Assembly: GCF_902497855.1 (NCBI RefSeq) | Contig: NZ_CABVHU010000012.1 | Coordinates: forward strand, 186,001 to 250,000 | Length of the DNA stretch: 64,000 bases | DNA from: Pseudomonas fluorescens | Lineage (GTDB): Bacteria; Pseudomonadota; Gammaproteobacteria; Pseudomonadales; Pseudomonadaceae | Reading direction: 5' to 3' | Shown here: positions 8,980 through 15,540 of the stretch, one piece after another | Position numbering within the stretch: position 1 is the first letter of the stretch | Layout: every line of letters begins with the position of its first letter | Made by a program: the position numbers and the translations under genes | Notes under the pieces: generated by a model | Told to the model about the DNA's origin: nothing | The model's input: only the letters and a program-made list of their open reading frames with translations | Database searches by the model: none

Positions 8980-9978
8980 TTAAAAGAACCCATCACTTTC
9001 GGGCAACTCATATTGCGCCGCGTCTTTGGCCGACGCCCCTGGCTTGCCCGGCTTACTCAGGGTCGGCTCCTTCTCCAGGCACTCCACCAGATAATCGATC
9101 AACACCCGAAGCTTGGGCGGCAGATAGCGGGTCGGCGAATGCAGCAGCCAGGCGCCGCCGTGGTAGGACGCCAGGAAAGTCCAGTCCGGCAACACCTGCA
9201 CGATGAGCCCTTGCTCCAGCGCATAACGCGCAGTGAAATACGGCAGGCTGCCAATCCCTATGTGCTGCAACACCGCGCCCAGTCGCACACCGGTGTGATT
9301 GGCCGCATACCGCCCACGTACACCGACGGTCACAGCCTTGGAGCCTTTCTTGAATTTCCACCGCGCATCGCTCGGGGTTTCACCCAGGTAGATGCAGCTG
9401 TGATTGAGCAGGTCGTGGGGATGGGTCGGCGTACCGTGTTCGGCCAGGTACTGCGGCGTTGCGCAGAGCAAATGGTCGATGGTCAGCAGTTGCCGTCCCA
9501 CCAGACCGGCAGGTGGCCGATCGGTAATGCGAATCGCCAGGTCGACGTTGTCGTCGATCAAGTCCACCTGACGGTCTTCGAGCAACAACTCCACATCGAC
9601 TTTGGGGTAACGCCGCAAAAATTCCGGCATATGCGGATGAATCACGAACCGCCCCACCGCTTTAGGCACGCTGACGCGCACCAACCCTTCCGCTTCATGG
9701 GTGAACTGGCCGCTGATTTCCATCACCGACTTGGCCGCGCTGACCATTTCCTGGCAGCGCTTGAACACTTCCTCGCCACCGTCGCTCAGGCGCAGTTTAC
9801 GGGTGGTGCGTTGCAGCAGACGGGTGGCGAGCGCCTTCTCCAGACGCGAAATGCTGCGACTGATTGCAGAGGGTGAGGAACCCAGCTGGCGCGCGGCCTC
9901 GGAGAAACTGCCGGTTTCGACCACCTTGACGAAAATCGCCATTTCACCCAGCAGTGGCAGCGGAAGATTTATGCTCAC
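8980..9978 (-). CDS. LysR-family transcriptional regulator
   Basis: A 332-residue DNA-binding regulator. The N-terminal winged helix-turn-helix spans about residues 10-68 (GSFSEAARQLGSSPSAISRSISRLEK). The periplasmic-binding-like effector domain spans about 95-300, of the CrgA/aminoethoxyvinyl-type subgroup. The last 30 residues form a lysine/proline-rich tail. It is divergent from the AlaX/oxygenase/LysE operon, with only 91 bases between the starts. This is the classical arrangement of a LysR protein controlling the neighbouring operon and itself. The effector is unknown and may be the compound handled by that operon. Confidence 0.92.
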   Translation of the reverse strand: MSINLPLPLLGEMAIFVKVVETGSFSEAARQLGSSPSAISRSISRLEKALATRLLQRTTRKLRLSDGGEEVFKRCQEMVSAAKSVMEISGQFTHEAEGLVRVSVPKAVGRFVIHPHMPEFLRRYPKVDVELLLEDRQVDLIDDNVDLAIRITDRPPAGLVGRQLLTIDHLLCATPQYLAEHGTPTHPHDLLNHSCIYLGETPSDARWKFKKGSKAVTVGVRGRYAANHTGVRLGAVLQHIGIGSLPYFTARYALEQGLIVQVLPDWTFLASYHGGAWLLHSPTRYLPPKLRVLIDYLVECLEKEPTLSKPGKPGASAKDAAQYELPESDGFF

Positions 9979-10008
9979 AGCGCAACAGTCCTTTGATGTT
10001 TGAACGGA

Positions 10009-10037
10009 TTATCACGCAATTGTGCACTCCATATAAT
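10009..10037 (+). promoter_or_regulatory. Candidate sigma-70 promoter of the AlaX-oxygenase-LysE operon
   Basis: A consensus TATAAT at 10032-10037 lies 17 bases after TTATCA (10009-10014), in the short divergent region shared with the LysR gene. This A+T-rich stretch contrasts with the flanking coding DNA and is where LysR would bind. Confidence 0.5.
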
Positions 10038-10069
10038 AAAAAATAGAAATTTCAATAAGGTCATGGACT

Positions 10070-10696
10070 ATGACGCTTCGCCTGTTTTTCCATAGTGATG
10101 ATCTCAAGGCCAACGTGGAAGTGCTCGATTGCACGCCCTGCGAGAACGAATTCGCGGTGGTGCTGCGTGCCACGCTGTTTCATCCTCAGGGGGGCGGACA
10201 ACCCTTCGACACCGGCTGGATCGGTGGCAGCCAGGTGCTGCGCGTGGTTCAGGATCCGGACCGAATCATCCATTTCGTCGATCGCCAGGTAAAACTCGGC
10301 ATGACCCAGATTCGGGTCGACGAACAGCGTCGCCAGTTCAACACGCGCATGCACTCCGCCGGCCATCTGATCGGTCACTTCGTTCAGGCCATGGGCTGGA
10401 TGCCGATCAAGGGGCATCACTGGCCAGGCGAAGGACGAGTGCAATTCAAGCCGCAGGATTCGGCACAGGACGTTGATGCCCAAACTGTCCAGCACGGCAT
10501 CGAACAGTGGATCGCCCACGACCTGCCACGCCTGACGTCATTGCGCGAAGGCGCCAGGGAAATCGGTTTCGGTGAGCTGCCTGCCTACGGTTGCGGCGGC
10601 ACCCATGTCCGCAGCCTGAAGGATTTAGGCGCAGTCTCGATCACTGCCGTTTCGCAAAAGAAAGGAACGCTGTCAGTTCACTACGATGTGAACTGA
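10070..10696 (+). CDS. AlaX-type alanyl-tRNA editing (trans-editing) protein
   Basis: A 208-residue stand-alone homologue of the editing domain of alanyl/threonyl-tRNA synthetase, which hydrolyses wrongly charged aminoacyl-tRNA. The four metal ligands are present: His95 and His99 in HSAGH, Cys175 and His179 in GCGGTH. The glycine-rich HPQGGGQPFDTG strand (residues 38-49) is the usual domain entrance. AAGG at 10057-10060 supports the ATG at 10070. It heads an operon with a 2-oxoglutarate oxygenase and a LysE/RhtB exporter. That company suggests it clears tRNA charged with an unusual amino acid, which is inference. General Ser/Gly-tRNA-Ala editing is the default alternative. Confidence 0.88.
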   Translation: MTLRLFFHSDDLKANVEVLDCTPCENEFAVVLRATLFHPQGGGQPFDTGWIGGSQVLRVVQDPDRIIHFVDRQVKLGMTQIRVDEQRRQFNTRMHSAGHLIGHFVQAMGWMPIKGHHWPGEGRVQFKPQDSAQDVDAQTVQHGIEQWIAHDLPRLTSLREGAREIGFGELPAYGCGGTHVRSLKDLGAVSITAVSQKKGTLSVHYDVN

Positions 10697-10788
10697 GCAT
10701 GTTGGCGATGCCGAGCCCGGCATCGCCTGACGCCGGGGCAGCCCGCATCCGCAGGCTCCGTTGCCTCTCTGATAGATGGACCTGAACC

Positions 10789-11559
10789 ATGATGCTTGAT
10801 GTCGAGCGTCTCGATGAGACGTGCATAAAAAAACTGGCCAACGAAGAAGTCCTCGCCATTCGCGTCAAAGGCTTGCTGCCCCGCTCGCTGGCGATTCAGA
10901 TTGGCGACAAGATCCTCGCCCCCGGCTTCGAAGGCTACATCAACGCGCCCAGCATCGGCCGCATCGGCATGGCGTTTTATGAAGCGGAAAACCAGCCGCT
11001 GTTGATCGAGGACTATTTCACCCGCGCCACCCGCAACATCGAGGAGTTGCGCAACCGCTGTGCGCCCTACTCATCCCCGGTCGACACCCTGCGCTGCATG
11101 CTTGACGAATCCTGGCCAGCGGGGGCGCACCTGGAAAATCTTTACGGGCGCAAAATGTATGTCGGGCTGTCCCGGGTGGTGAAGCCTGGCGTGTGCTTCC
11201 TCGCCCACCACGACATTTTCGCCAAGGACGCCCCGGACAGTTACCAGGCCAGAAGCCTGGAAGCGCAATTCGCCTGCAACGTTTACCTGAACATGCCCAC
11301 CGAAGGTGGCGCATTGCAGATGTGGGACGACGACATTTCCCCGGACCGATTCGACGAGATGCGTGGCGACAGCTACGGCATCGACCCGGCCCTGCTCGGC
11401 CCTGCGACTCTGGAAATTCGTCCCGAACCCGGCGACTTCATCATGTTCAACTCGCGCCGCATGCACTCGGTAACGCCGGGTGTGGCTGACCCGCGCTTGA
11501 GCCTTTCCTTCTTTGTCGGCTATCGCGGCAATGCTTCACCCCTTACTTTCTGGAGTTGA
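10789..11559 (+). CDS. 2-oxoglutarate/Fe(II)-dependent oxygenase
   Basis: A 256-residue stand-alone cupin oxygenase. The facial triad is visible as His140-x-Asp142 (AHHDIF) and a distal His226 (RRMHSVTPG), with Arg236 (DPRLSLSFF) placed to bind 2-oxoglutarate. An Asp in the second position predicts hydroxylation or another oxidation, since radical halogenases have Gly or Ala there. The size, and triad positions close to those I remember for BesD (137/139/204), suggest kinship with small enzymes acting on free amino acids. I cannot verify this. It sits 92 bases after alaX and one base before the exporter gene. Confidence 0.87.
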   Translation: MMLDVERLDETCIKKLANEEVLAIRVKGLLPRSLAIQIGDKILAPGFEGYINAPSIGRIGMAFYEAENQPLLIEDYFTRATRNIEELRNRCAPYSSPVDTLRCMLDESWPAGAHLENLYGRKMYVGLSRVVKPGVCFLAHHDIFAKDAPDSYQARSLEAQFACNVYLNMPTEGGALQMWDDDISPDRFDEMRGDSYGIDPALLGPATLEIRPEPGDFIMFNSRRMHSVTPGVADPRLSLSFFVGYRGNASPLTFWS

Positions 11560-11560
11560 G

Positions 11561-12199
11561 ATGCTTTCCAATTACATGGGCGAGTTTCTGGCGCTGGCGA
11601 TCATCCACTTCCTCGCCGTGGTCGCACCGGGACCGGACTTCGCGGTCACCATCCGTCAAAGCGTGCGTTTCGGCCGGCTGGTCGGGATCTGCACGGCGCT
11701 GGGCATCGGGGCGGGCATTTCGGTGCACGTGCTCTACACCCTGCTCGGTGTCGGCGCATTGATGCACACCACCCCCTGGCTGTTGACAGTGGCCAAGGTG
11801 GTGGGCGGCGCCTACATCCTTTACCTCGGCGTCAGCCTGATACGCAGCAAACCCAAGACCGTGCTGGAAGGCGACAAAGGTGCGGACCAACCGGTGATCG
11901 AGCAAACGCTGTTGAAGGCGTTCACCACAGGTTTCCTGACCAACGCCACCAACCCCAAGGCCACGCTGTTTTTCCTGGCGATCTTCACCAGTCTCATCAG
12001 CGCCACGACACCGCTCAAGGTTCAGGCGTTGTATGGGGTCTGGATGTGTTTCGTGAATGCACTGTGGTTTGTCATCGTCGCCCTGTTCTTTTCCAGCGCC
12101 CGGGTGCGATTGCTGTTCATGCGCATGGGGCACTGGTTCGAGCGGTCGATGGGGGTGATTCTGATTTTGTTTGCCGGGCGTTTGATTCTGTCGATGTAA
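11561..12199 (+). CDS. LysE/RhtB-family amino-acid exporter
   Basis: A 212-residue inner-membrane exporter with about six hydrophobic segments. The family signature VAPGPDFAVTIRQS lies near residue 20 and the NATNPKATLFFLAIF block near 130. The ATG follows the oxygenase stop by a single base and has GGAG upstream, so the two are coupled. The family exports lysine, threonine, homoserine or similar amino acids. Here the likely cargo is the product or substrate of the adjacent oxygenase (inference). A strong terminator ends the operon. Confidence 0.92.
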   Translation: MLSNYMGEFLALAIIHFLAVVAPGPDFAVTIRQSVRFGRLVGICTALGIGAGISVHVLYTLLGVGALMHTTPWLLTVAKVVGGAYILYLGVSLIRSKPKTVLEGDKGADQPVIEQTLLKAFTTGFLTNATNPKATLFFLAIFTSLISATTPLKVQALYGVWMCFVNALWFVIVALFFSSARVRLLFMRMGHWFERSMGVILILFAGRLILSM

Positions 12200-12215
12200 A
12201 ACACGCCGAACATGC

Positions 12216-12253
12216 AAAAGGCCCGCACAGTCTGACTGGCGGGCCTTTTTTAT
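12216..12253 (+). terminator. Intrinsic terminator after the LysE gene
   Basis: An 11-bp stem (AAAAGGCCCGC at 12216-12226, complement at 12239-12249) is followed by T residues. It isolates the upstream operon from the cqsA-like gene. Confidence 0.9.
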
Positions 12254-12306
12254 TGTCGCGGCTATACATCGCATGCAAACAAGGTCACCCGTCGCTTTTT
12301 TCTAAA

Positions 12307-12326
12307 AACTGTCAACTCTGACAGTA
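12307..12326 (+). promoter_or_regulatory. LuxR-type (las/rhl-like) box upstream of the cqsA-like gene
   Basis: ACTGTCA-ACTC-TGACAGT at 12308-12325 is a perfect 7-bp inverted repeat. As a 20-mer it fits the CT-N12-AG rule of LuxR-family boxes and shares 13 of 20 bases with the lasB OP1 site as I remember it. Its centre at 12316.5 is 42.5 bases before a plausible start near 12359, with a -10-like TGTAGT at 12348-12353. That spacing is typical of LuxR-activated promoters. Binding by a LuxR protein is inferred. Confidence 0.6.
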
Positions 12327-12414
12327 GGCAAGGAACGCGACCAGGCGTGTAGTGCGATCAACTGGGTGCATGGCATTCAGAACGAACTCATCGCTCAGGG
12401 AAAGGAGCTCATCC

Positions 12415-13650
12415 ATGCCTGTGCCACACCAACCTCCCCAACATGCGCTACAACAAACCGTCAGCGCTGTATTGCCTGACTTTGTTCAGGCGCGCATCGA
12501 AAGCCACACAATTGGACGTATCCAGCAGCGATGGGCAGGCCAGCACCTGCTGCGCGGCGCATTTCCTGGCCCCGATGCACTGCATTTGTCGAGCAATGAC
12601 TATCTTTGCCTGGCAAACGAGCGACACATGATCGAAGCCCAAGCCCGCGCGATCCTTCAGACCCGCCACCAACTCCTGATGTCTGCCGTTTTTCTCCAGG
12701 GCGATACGCCCATCGCCAGGTTAGAGCAACACCTGGCGCAATTTATCGGTGCGCAAGACAGTATTCTTTGCCAATCAGGTTGGGCCGCGAATGTGGGGCT
12801 GATGCAGGCGATCGCCGGTCCATATACCCCCGTTTATCTGGATATCCACGCGCACATGTCCTTCTGGCAAGGAGCACACGCCGCTCATGCACACTCAATT
12901 GCATTTGCCCACAACGATGCCGCCCATGCGGAGCGGCAGATAAAGAAACATGGCCAAGGGGTTATTGCAGTCGATGCGATCTACAGCACCAATGGCAGTC
13001 TTTGTCCTCTGACAGATTTCGCTGATATTGCTCAACGAAACAAATGCGTGCTGGTGGTCGATGAATCCCATTCACTCGGGACCCACGGGGCACATGGCGC
13101 GGGATTGGTCGCGCAGAATCAATTATTTGACAAGGTCCATTTCCAAACCGTCAGCCTGGCCAAGGCCTTCGCAGGACGGGCGGGCCTGATCACCTGTCCA
13201 GGCAGTTTCAAGGACTACTTTGCCATGGAGTCCTATCCCGCCATTTTCAGCTCCAGCCTGCTGGATCACGAATTGACATGGTTCGAACAGGCTGCCGACT
13301 TTCTACAACACGCCGAAGAACGTCGCAGGCGGCTGCATGCGATTACCTATCAAGTCAGAGCGGCATTGACGCAGTTGGGGTATGACGTCAGCGCTGGAAC
13401 CGAACAGATTATCGCCCTGGAACCTGGGCCCGAATTACTGACCCTTCGCCTGCGGGACGCCTTACAGGCACGAGGCATATTCGGCTCGGCTTTCTGCGCC
13501 CCGGCGACCGGGCTCAACCGGTCGTTAATGCGATTTTCCATGAACTGCGGACTCACTGATGAGGAACTCGACCATCTCATCAGGGCCTGCTCGGATATTC
13601 GAGATGAAGTCAGCCTGAAGCGTTGGAGACGTTCTTCAGCAGCTGTCTGA
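12415..13650 (+). CDS. cqsA: CqsA-like alpha-hydroxyketone autoinducer synthase (PLP enzyme)
   Basis: A 411-residue fold-type I PLP enzyme of the alpha-oxoamine synthase group. From memory of Vibrio cholerae CqsA (389 residues), many blocks match: LPDFVQARI, SNDYLCLAN, LLMSAVFLQGD, QSGWAANVGL, HAHMSFWQGA, VDAIYSTNGS, VDESHSLGTHG, VHFQTVSLAKAFA, SYPAIFSSSLL and a late GIFGSAFCAPAT. Lys250 is the PLP lysine, and Asp216/His219 contact the cofactor. CqsA joins an acyl-CoA to an amino donor to make CAI-1-type signals. AAAGGAG precedes the ATG at 12415; the reading frame extends 63 bases further without a ribosome site. No CqsS kinase is present in the window. BioF or Kbl are less likely because the CqsA-specific blocks fit better. 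Confidence 0.85.
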   Translation: MPVPHQPPQHALQQTVSAVLPDFVQARIESHTIGRIQQRWAGQHLLRGAFPGPDALHLSSNDYLCLANERHMIEAQARAILQTRHQLLMSAVFLQGDTPIARLEQHLAQFIGAQDSILCQSGWAANVGLMQAIAGPYTPVYLDIHAHMSFWQGAHAAHAHSIAFAHNDAAHAERQIKKHGQGVIAVDAIYSTNGSLCPLTDFADIAQRNKCVLVVDESHSLGTHGAHGAGLVAQNQLFDKVHFQTVSLAKAFAGRAGLITCPGSFKDYFAMESYPAIFSSSLLDHELTWFEQAADFLQHAEERRRRLHAITYQVRAALTQLGYDVSAGTEQIIALEPGPELLTLRLRDALQARGIFGSAFCAPATGLNRSLMRFSMNCGLTDEELDHLIRACSDIRDEVSLKRWRRSSAAV

Positions 13651-13761
13651 CTGATACCCCCTGGTGCAGGGCCGTTATCGGGCGCCACCATCAATGCAAA
13701 AACCTCTCAGCCTGACTGGAAAAACCTTTTTTACTGCAACGGACACAAATCGCGCACAAAC

Positions 13762-13791
13762 AAAAACGCCGCTCAATGAGCGGCGTTTTTG
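13762..13791 (-). terminator. Terminator of the tRNA cluster (also faces cqsA-like gene)
   Basis: A 13-bp perfect stem with AAT loop (13762-13774 / 13778-13790) has A-runs and T-runs on either side, so it works in both directions. It lies just past the 3' end of the last tRNA. Confidence 0.9.
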
Positions 13792-13797
13792 TGAAAT

Positions 13798-13873
<76 letters not shown>

Positions 13874-13876
13874 AAA

Positions 13877-13952
13877 TGGCGTCCCCTAGGGGACTCGAAC
13901 CCCTGTTACCGCCGTGAAAGGGCGGTGTCCTAGGCCACTAGACGAAGGGGAC
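13877..13952 (-). tRNA. tRNA-Glu (anticodon TTC), copy 1
   Basis: 76 bases with encoded CCA. It begins GTCCCCTTCGTCTAG, has the anticodon loop CTTTCAC and the T-arm GGGGTTCGAGTCCCC. It is identical to the copy at 14135-14210 and three bases from the tRNA-Gly downstream. Confidence 0.97.
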
Positions 13953-14056
13953 ACGCTGCCCGGAACACATGGTGTGTGTTTCGGTGCCCAGACCCGCATC
14001 CGAAGACTTGGTTCTGGTTTCACTCAGCCCTGCCCGAAAGCAACGCTGTTTAAAAA

Positions 14057-14132
<76 letters not shown>

Positions 14133-14134
14133 AT

Positions 14135-14210
14135 TGGCGTCCCCTAGGGGACTCGAACCCCTGTTACCGCCGTGAAAGGGCGGTGTCCTAGGCCACTAGA
14201 CGAAGGGGAC
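14135..14210 (-). tRNA. tRNA-Glu (anticodon TTC), promoter-proximal copy
   Basis: Identical to 13877-13952, with encoded CCA. It is the first tRNA after the promoter at 14273-14301, and two bases separate it from the next tRNA-Gly. Confidence 0.97.
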
Positions 14211-14272
14211 ACACGTACAACATTCACTCCCTACCGCGTTTCGCTGTGTGCTTTCCGCTGTAAGTGGCGCGC

Positions 14273-14301
14273 ATTCTATGGATGGATTGAGGGGTCGTCA
14301 A
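14273..14301 (-). promoter_or_regulatory. Strong promoter of the tRNA Glu/Gly cluster
   Basis: Read on the minus strand, TTGACG, a 17-base spacer and TAGAAT are followed by a G+C-rich GCGCGCC discriminator. That discriminator is typical of stable-RNA promoters under stringent control. RelA is also encoded in this window (38384-40627). Confidence 0.85.
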
Positions 14302-14599
14302 CCCCCTGATATAAATTTATTTAAATCAATGACTTCGCCCTGCTTTAGGACACCGATCCTGGTTGTCCGCTGCCCGACGATTGACGCCTATATTCTGACG
14401 CCAGGCAGGCGTTATAGTCCATCCACGCCCTGAATGATGGCAATATGCCTCTCCAGCGACTATTACTTATAGTAATCAGGGTTGAGGCCGATACAGCATA
14501 AGGATAGCCGATTCATCCCGTCGGCGGTCCCGGGCGACTCCCCTGCCAAGCCACTACTACTCGCACGCGACCCCATAAACCCATAAAGAGGTCTTACCG
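14302..14599. other. Intergenic region, mostly unassigned
   Basis: About 300 bases between the tRNA promoter and the next gene. The first part is A+T rich (TATAAATTTATTTAAATC) and could be an UP element for the tRNA promoter. The promoter of the following gene must lie here, but I see no convincing box pair. Confidence 0.4.
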
Positions 14600-15370
14600 G
14601 TGACACCACTCATGATCACCCTGCTCGTCGTAGCCGGGATCGCACTATTGATCGCCATTGGCTACCTGAGCCATGTGGTGGAAAACAACAAGCTGGAAAA
14701 GGCCCGCACCCGGATCGAGCTGAACGACCGCCTGCGTCGCTGTGGCGAAATCACCGAGACTTTTCCCGGTCAGTTGATGACAGCGGAACTCAAACTGCTG
14801 TTGACCCGCCTGGAGCTTAACGTCTGCCAGCGCCTGCTCAACCTGGAAAAGTCCAACGCCACAATGAAGGAACGCATTGCCGAACTGAATGCCCTGGTCG
14901 CCCAAGGCGAATCGATCCCGGTCAACAATCCGCCGGCACCGATCCAGACCGAAGCCAAGGCCAAAGACGTACGCTTCCTGCTCGAAGCCCTGCACGGCCA
15001 GATCACCCGCGCCGCCCATGATGGCTTCCTGCCAACCAACGAAGCGAAGCGCTGGATCCGCGAAGTCCGCCATATCCTGGCCCTGCTGCACATCGAATTC
15101 TTCAACAACCTTGGCCAGCACGCCCTGCAACAGAACCAGCCCGACCAAGCCCGCCTGGCGTTCGAGCGCGGTGTGCAGTACCTGCGCAAACAGCAGGAAC
15201 CCAAGGTCTATGCCGAACAACTGGAACACCTGGAAAAACTCCTGGCCCGGGCCAACGGCCAGGTCGTGGATAACAACGCGCCGGCTGAAGGTGAAGTGAA
15301 CCAGCTGACCGAAGGTCTCAAGGATGTCGAGGCTGATGCGGACTGGAAGAAGAAAGTGATTTACGACTAA
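14600..15370 (+). CDS. Membrane-anchored hypothetical protein
   Basis: A 256-residue protein that I do not recognise. An N-terminal transmembrane helix (residues 4-26) is followed by a long soluble, mostly helical region. Repeated charged heptad-like stretches occur around 30-110 (LEKARTRIELNDRLRRC, RLLNLEKSNATMKERIAEL) and 160-215, which may be coiled coil or TPR-like. The proposed start is GTG at 14600 after AAAGAG; an ATG at 14612 is an alternative. It stands alone, ended by its own terminator. Conserved cysteines (Cys48, Cys76) have no known role. Confidence 0.75.
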   Translation: MTPLMITLLVVAGIALLIAIGYLSHVVENNKLEKARTRIELNDRLRRCGEITETFPGQLMTAELKLLLTRLELNVCQRLLNLEKSNATMKERIAELNALVAQGESIPVNNPPAPIQTEAKAKDVRFLLEALHGQITRAAHDGFLPTNEAKRWIREVRHILALLHIEFFNNLGQHALQQNQPDQARLAFERGVQYLRKQQEPKVYAEQLEHLEKLLARANGQVVDNNAPAEGEVNQLTEGLKDVEADADWKKKVIYD

Positions 15371-15386
15371 TCAAGGGAAGCAGGAG

Positions 15387-15412
15387 AGCCACCGAACAGG
15401 TGGCTTTTTTTT
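15387..15412 (+). terminator. Intrinsic terminator
   Basis: A seven-base stem AGCCACC/GGTGGCT with loop GAACA is followed by eight T residues, 17 bases after the stop codon. Confidence 0.9.
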
Positions 15413-15439
15413 GGCTTGGGGTTTATCGGTGAGTACATC

Positions 15440-15520
15440 CGATAAAGATTGGTCGGCTGGCAGGCCGCCTTCGCTGCGGTGCGGCGATCCGACAAGCCAG
15501 CGCCTACAAAGGGGCTGGGT
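15440..15520. repeat. Degenerate REP-like sequence
   Basis: Contains GGCAGGCCGCCTTCGCTGCG and GATCCGACAAGCCAGCGCCTAC. The same vocabulary occurs in the repeat at 44112-44160. It lies just after the 3' end of the chemoreceptor gene. Confidence 0.55.
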
Positions 15521-15540
15521 ACACCTAAGCTCTTCACCAC

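Noticed and set aside
10789..11559. Radical halogenase
   Set aside because: Asp142 completes the iron triad; halogenases of this type need Gly or Ala there to make room for chloride.
12415..13650. BioF (8-amino-7-oxononanoate synthase) or Kbl annotation for the PLP enzyme
   Set aside because: Same superfamily, but no biotin or threonine genes adjoin it, and the blocks specific to CqsA fit along the full length.
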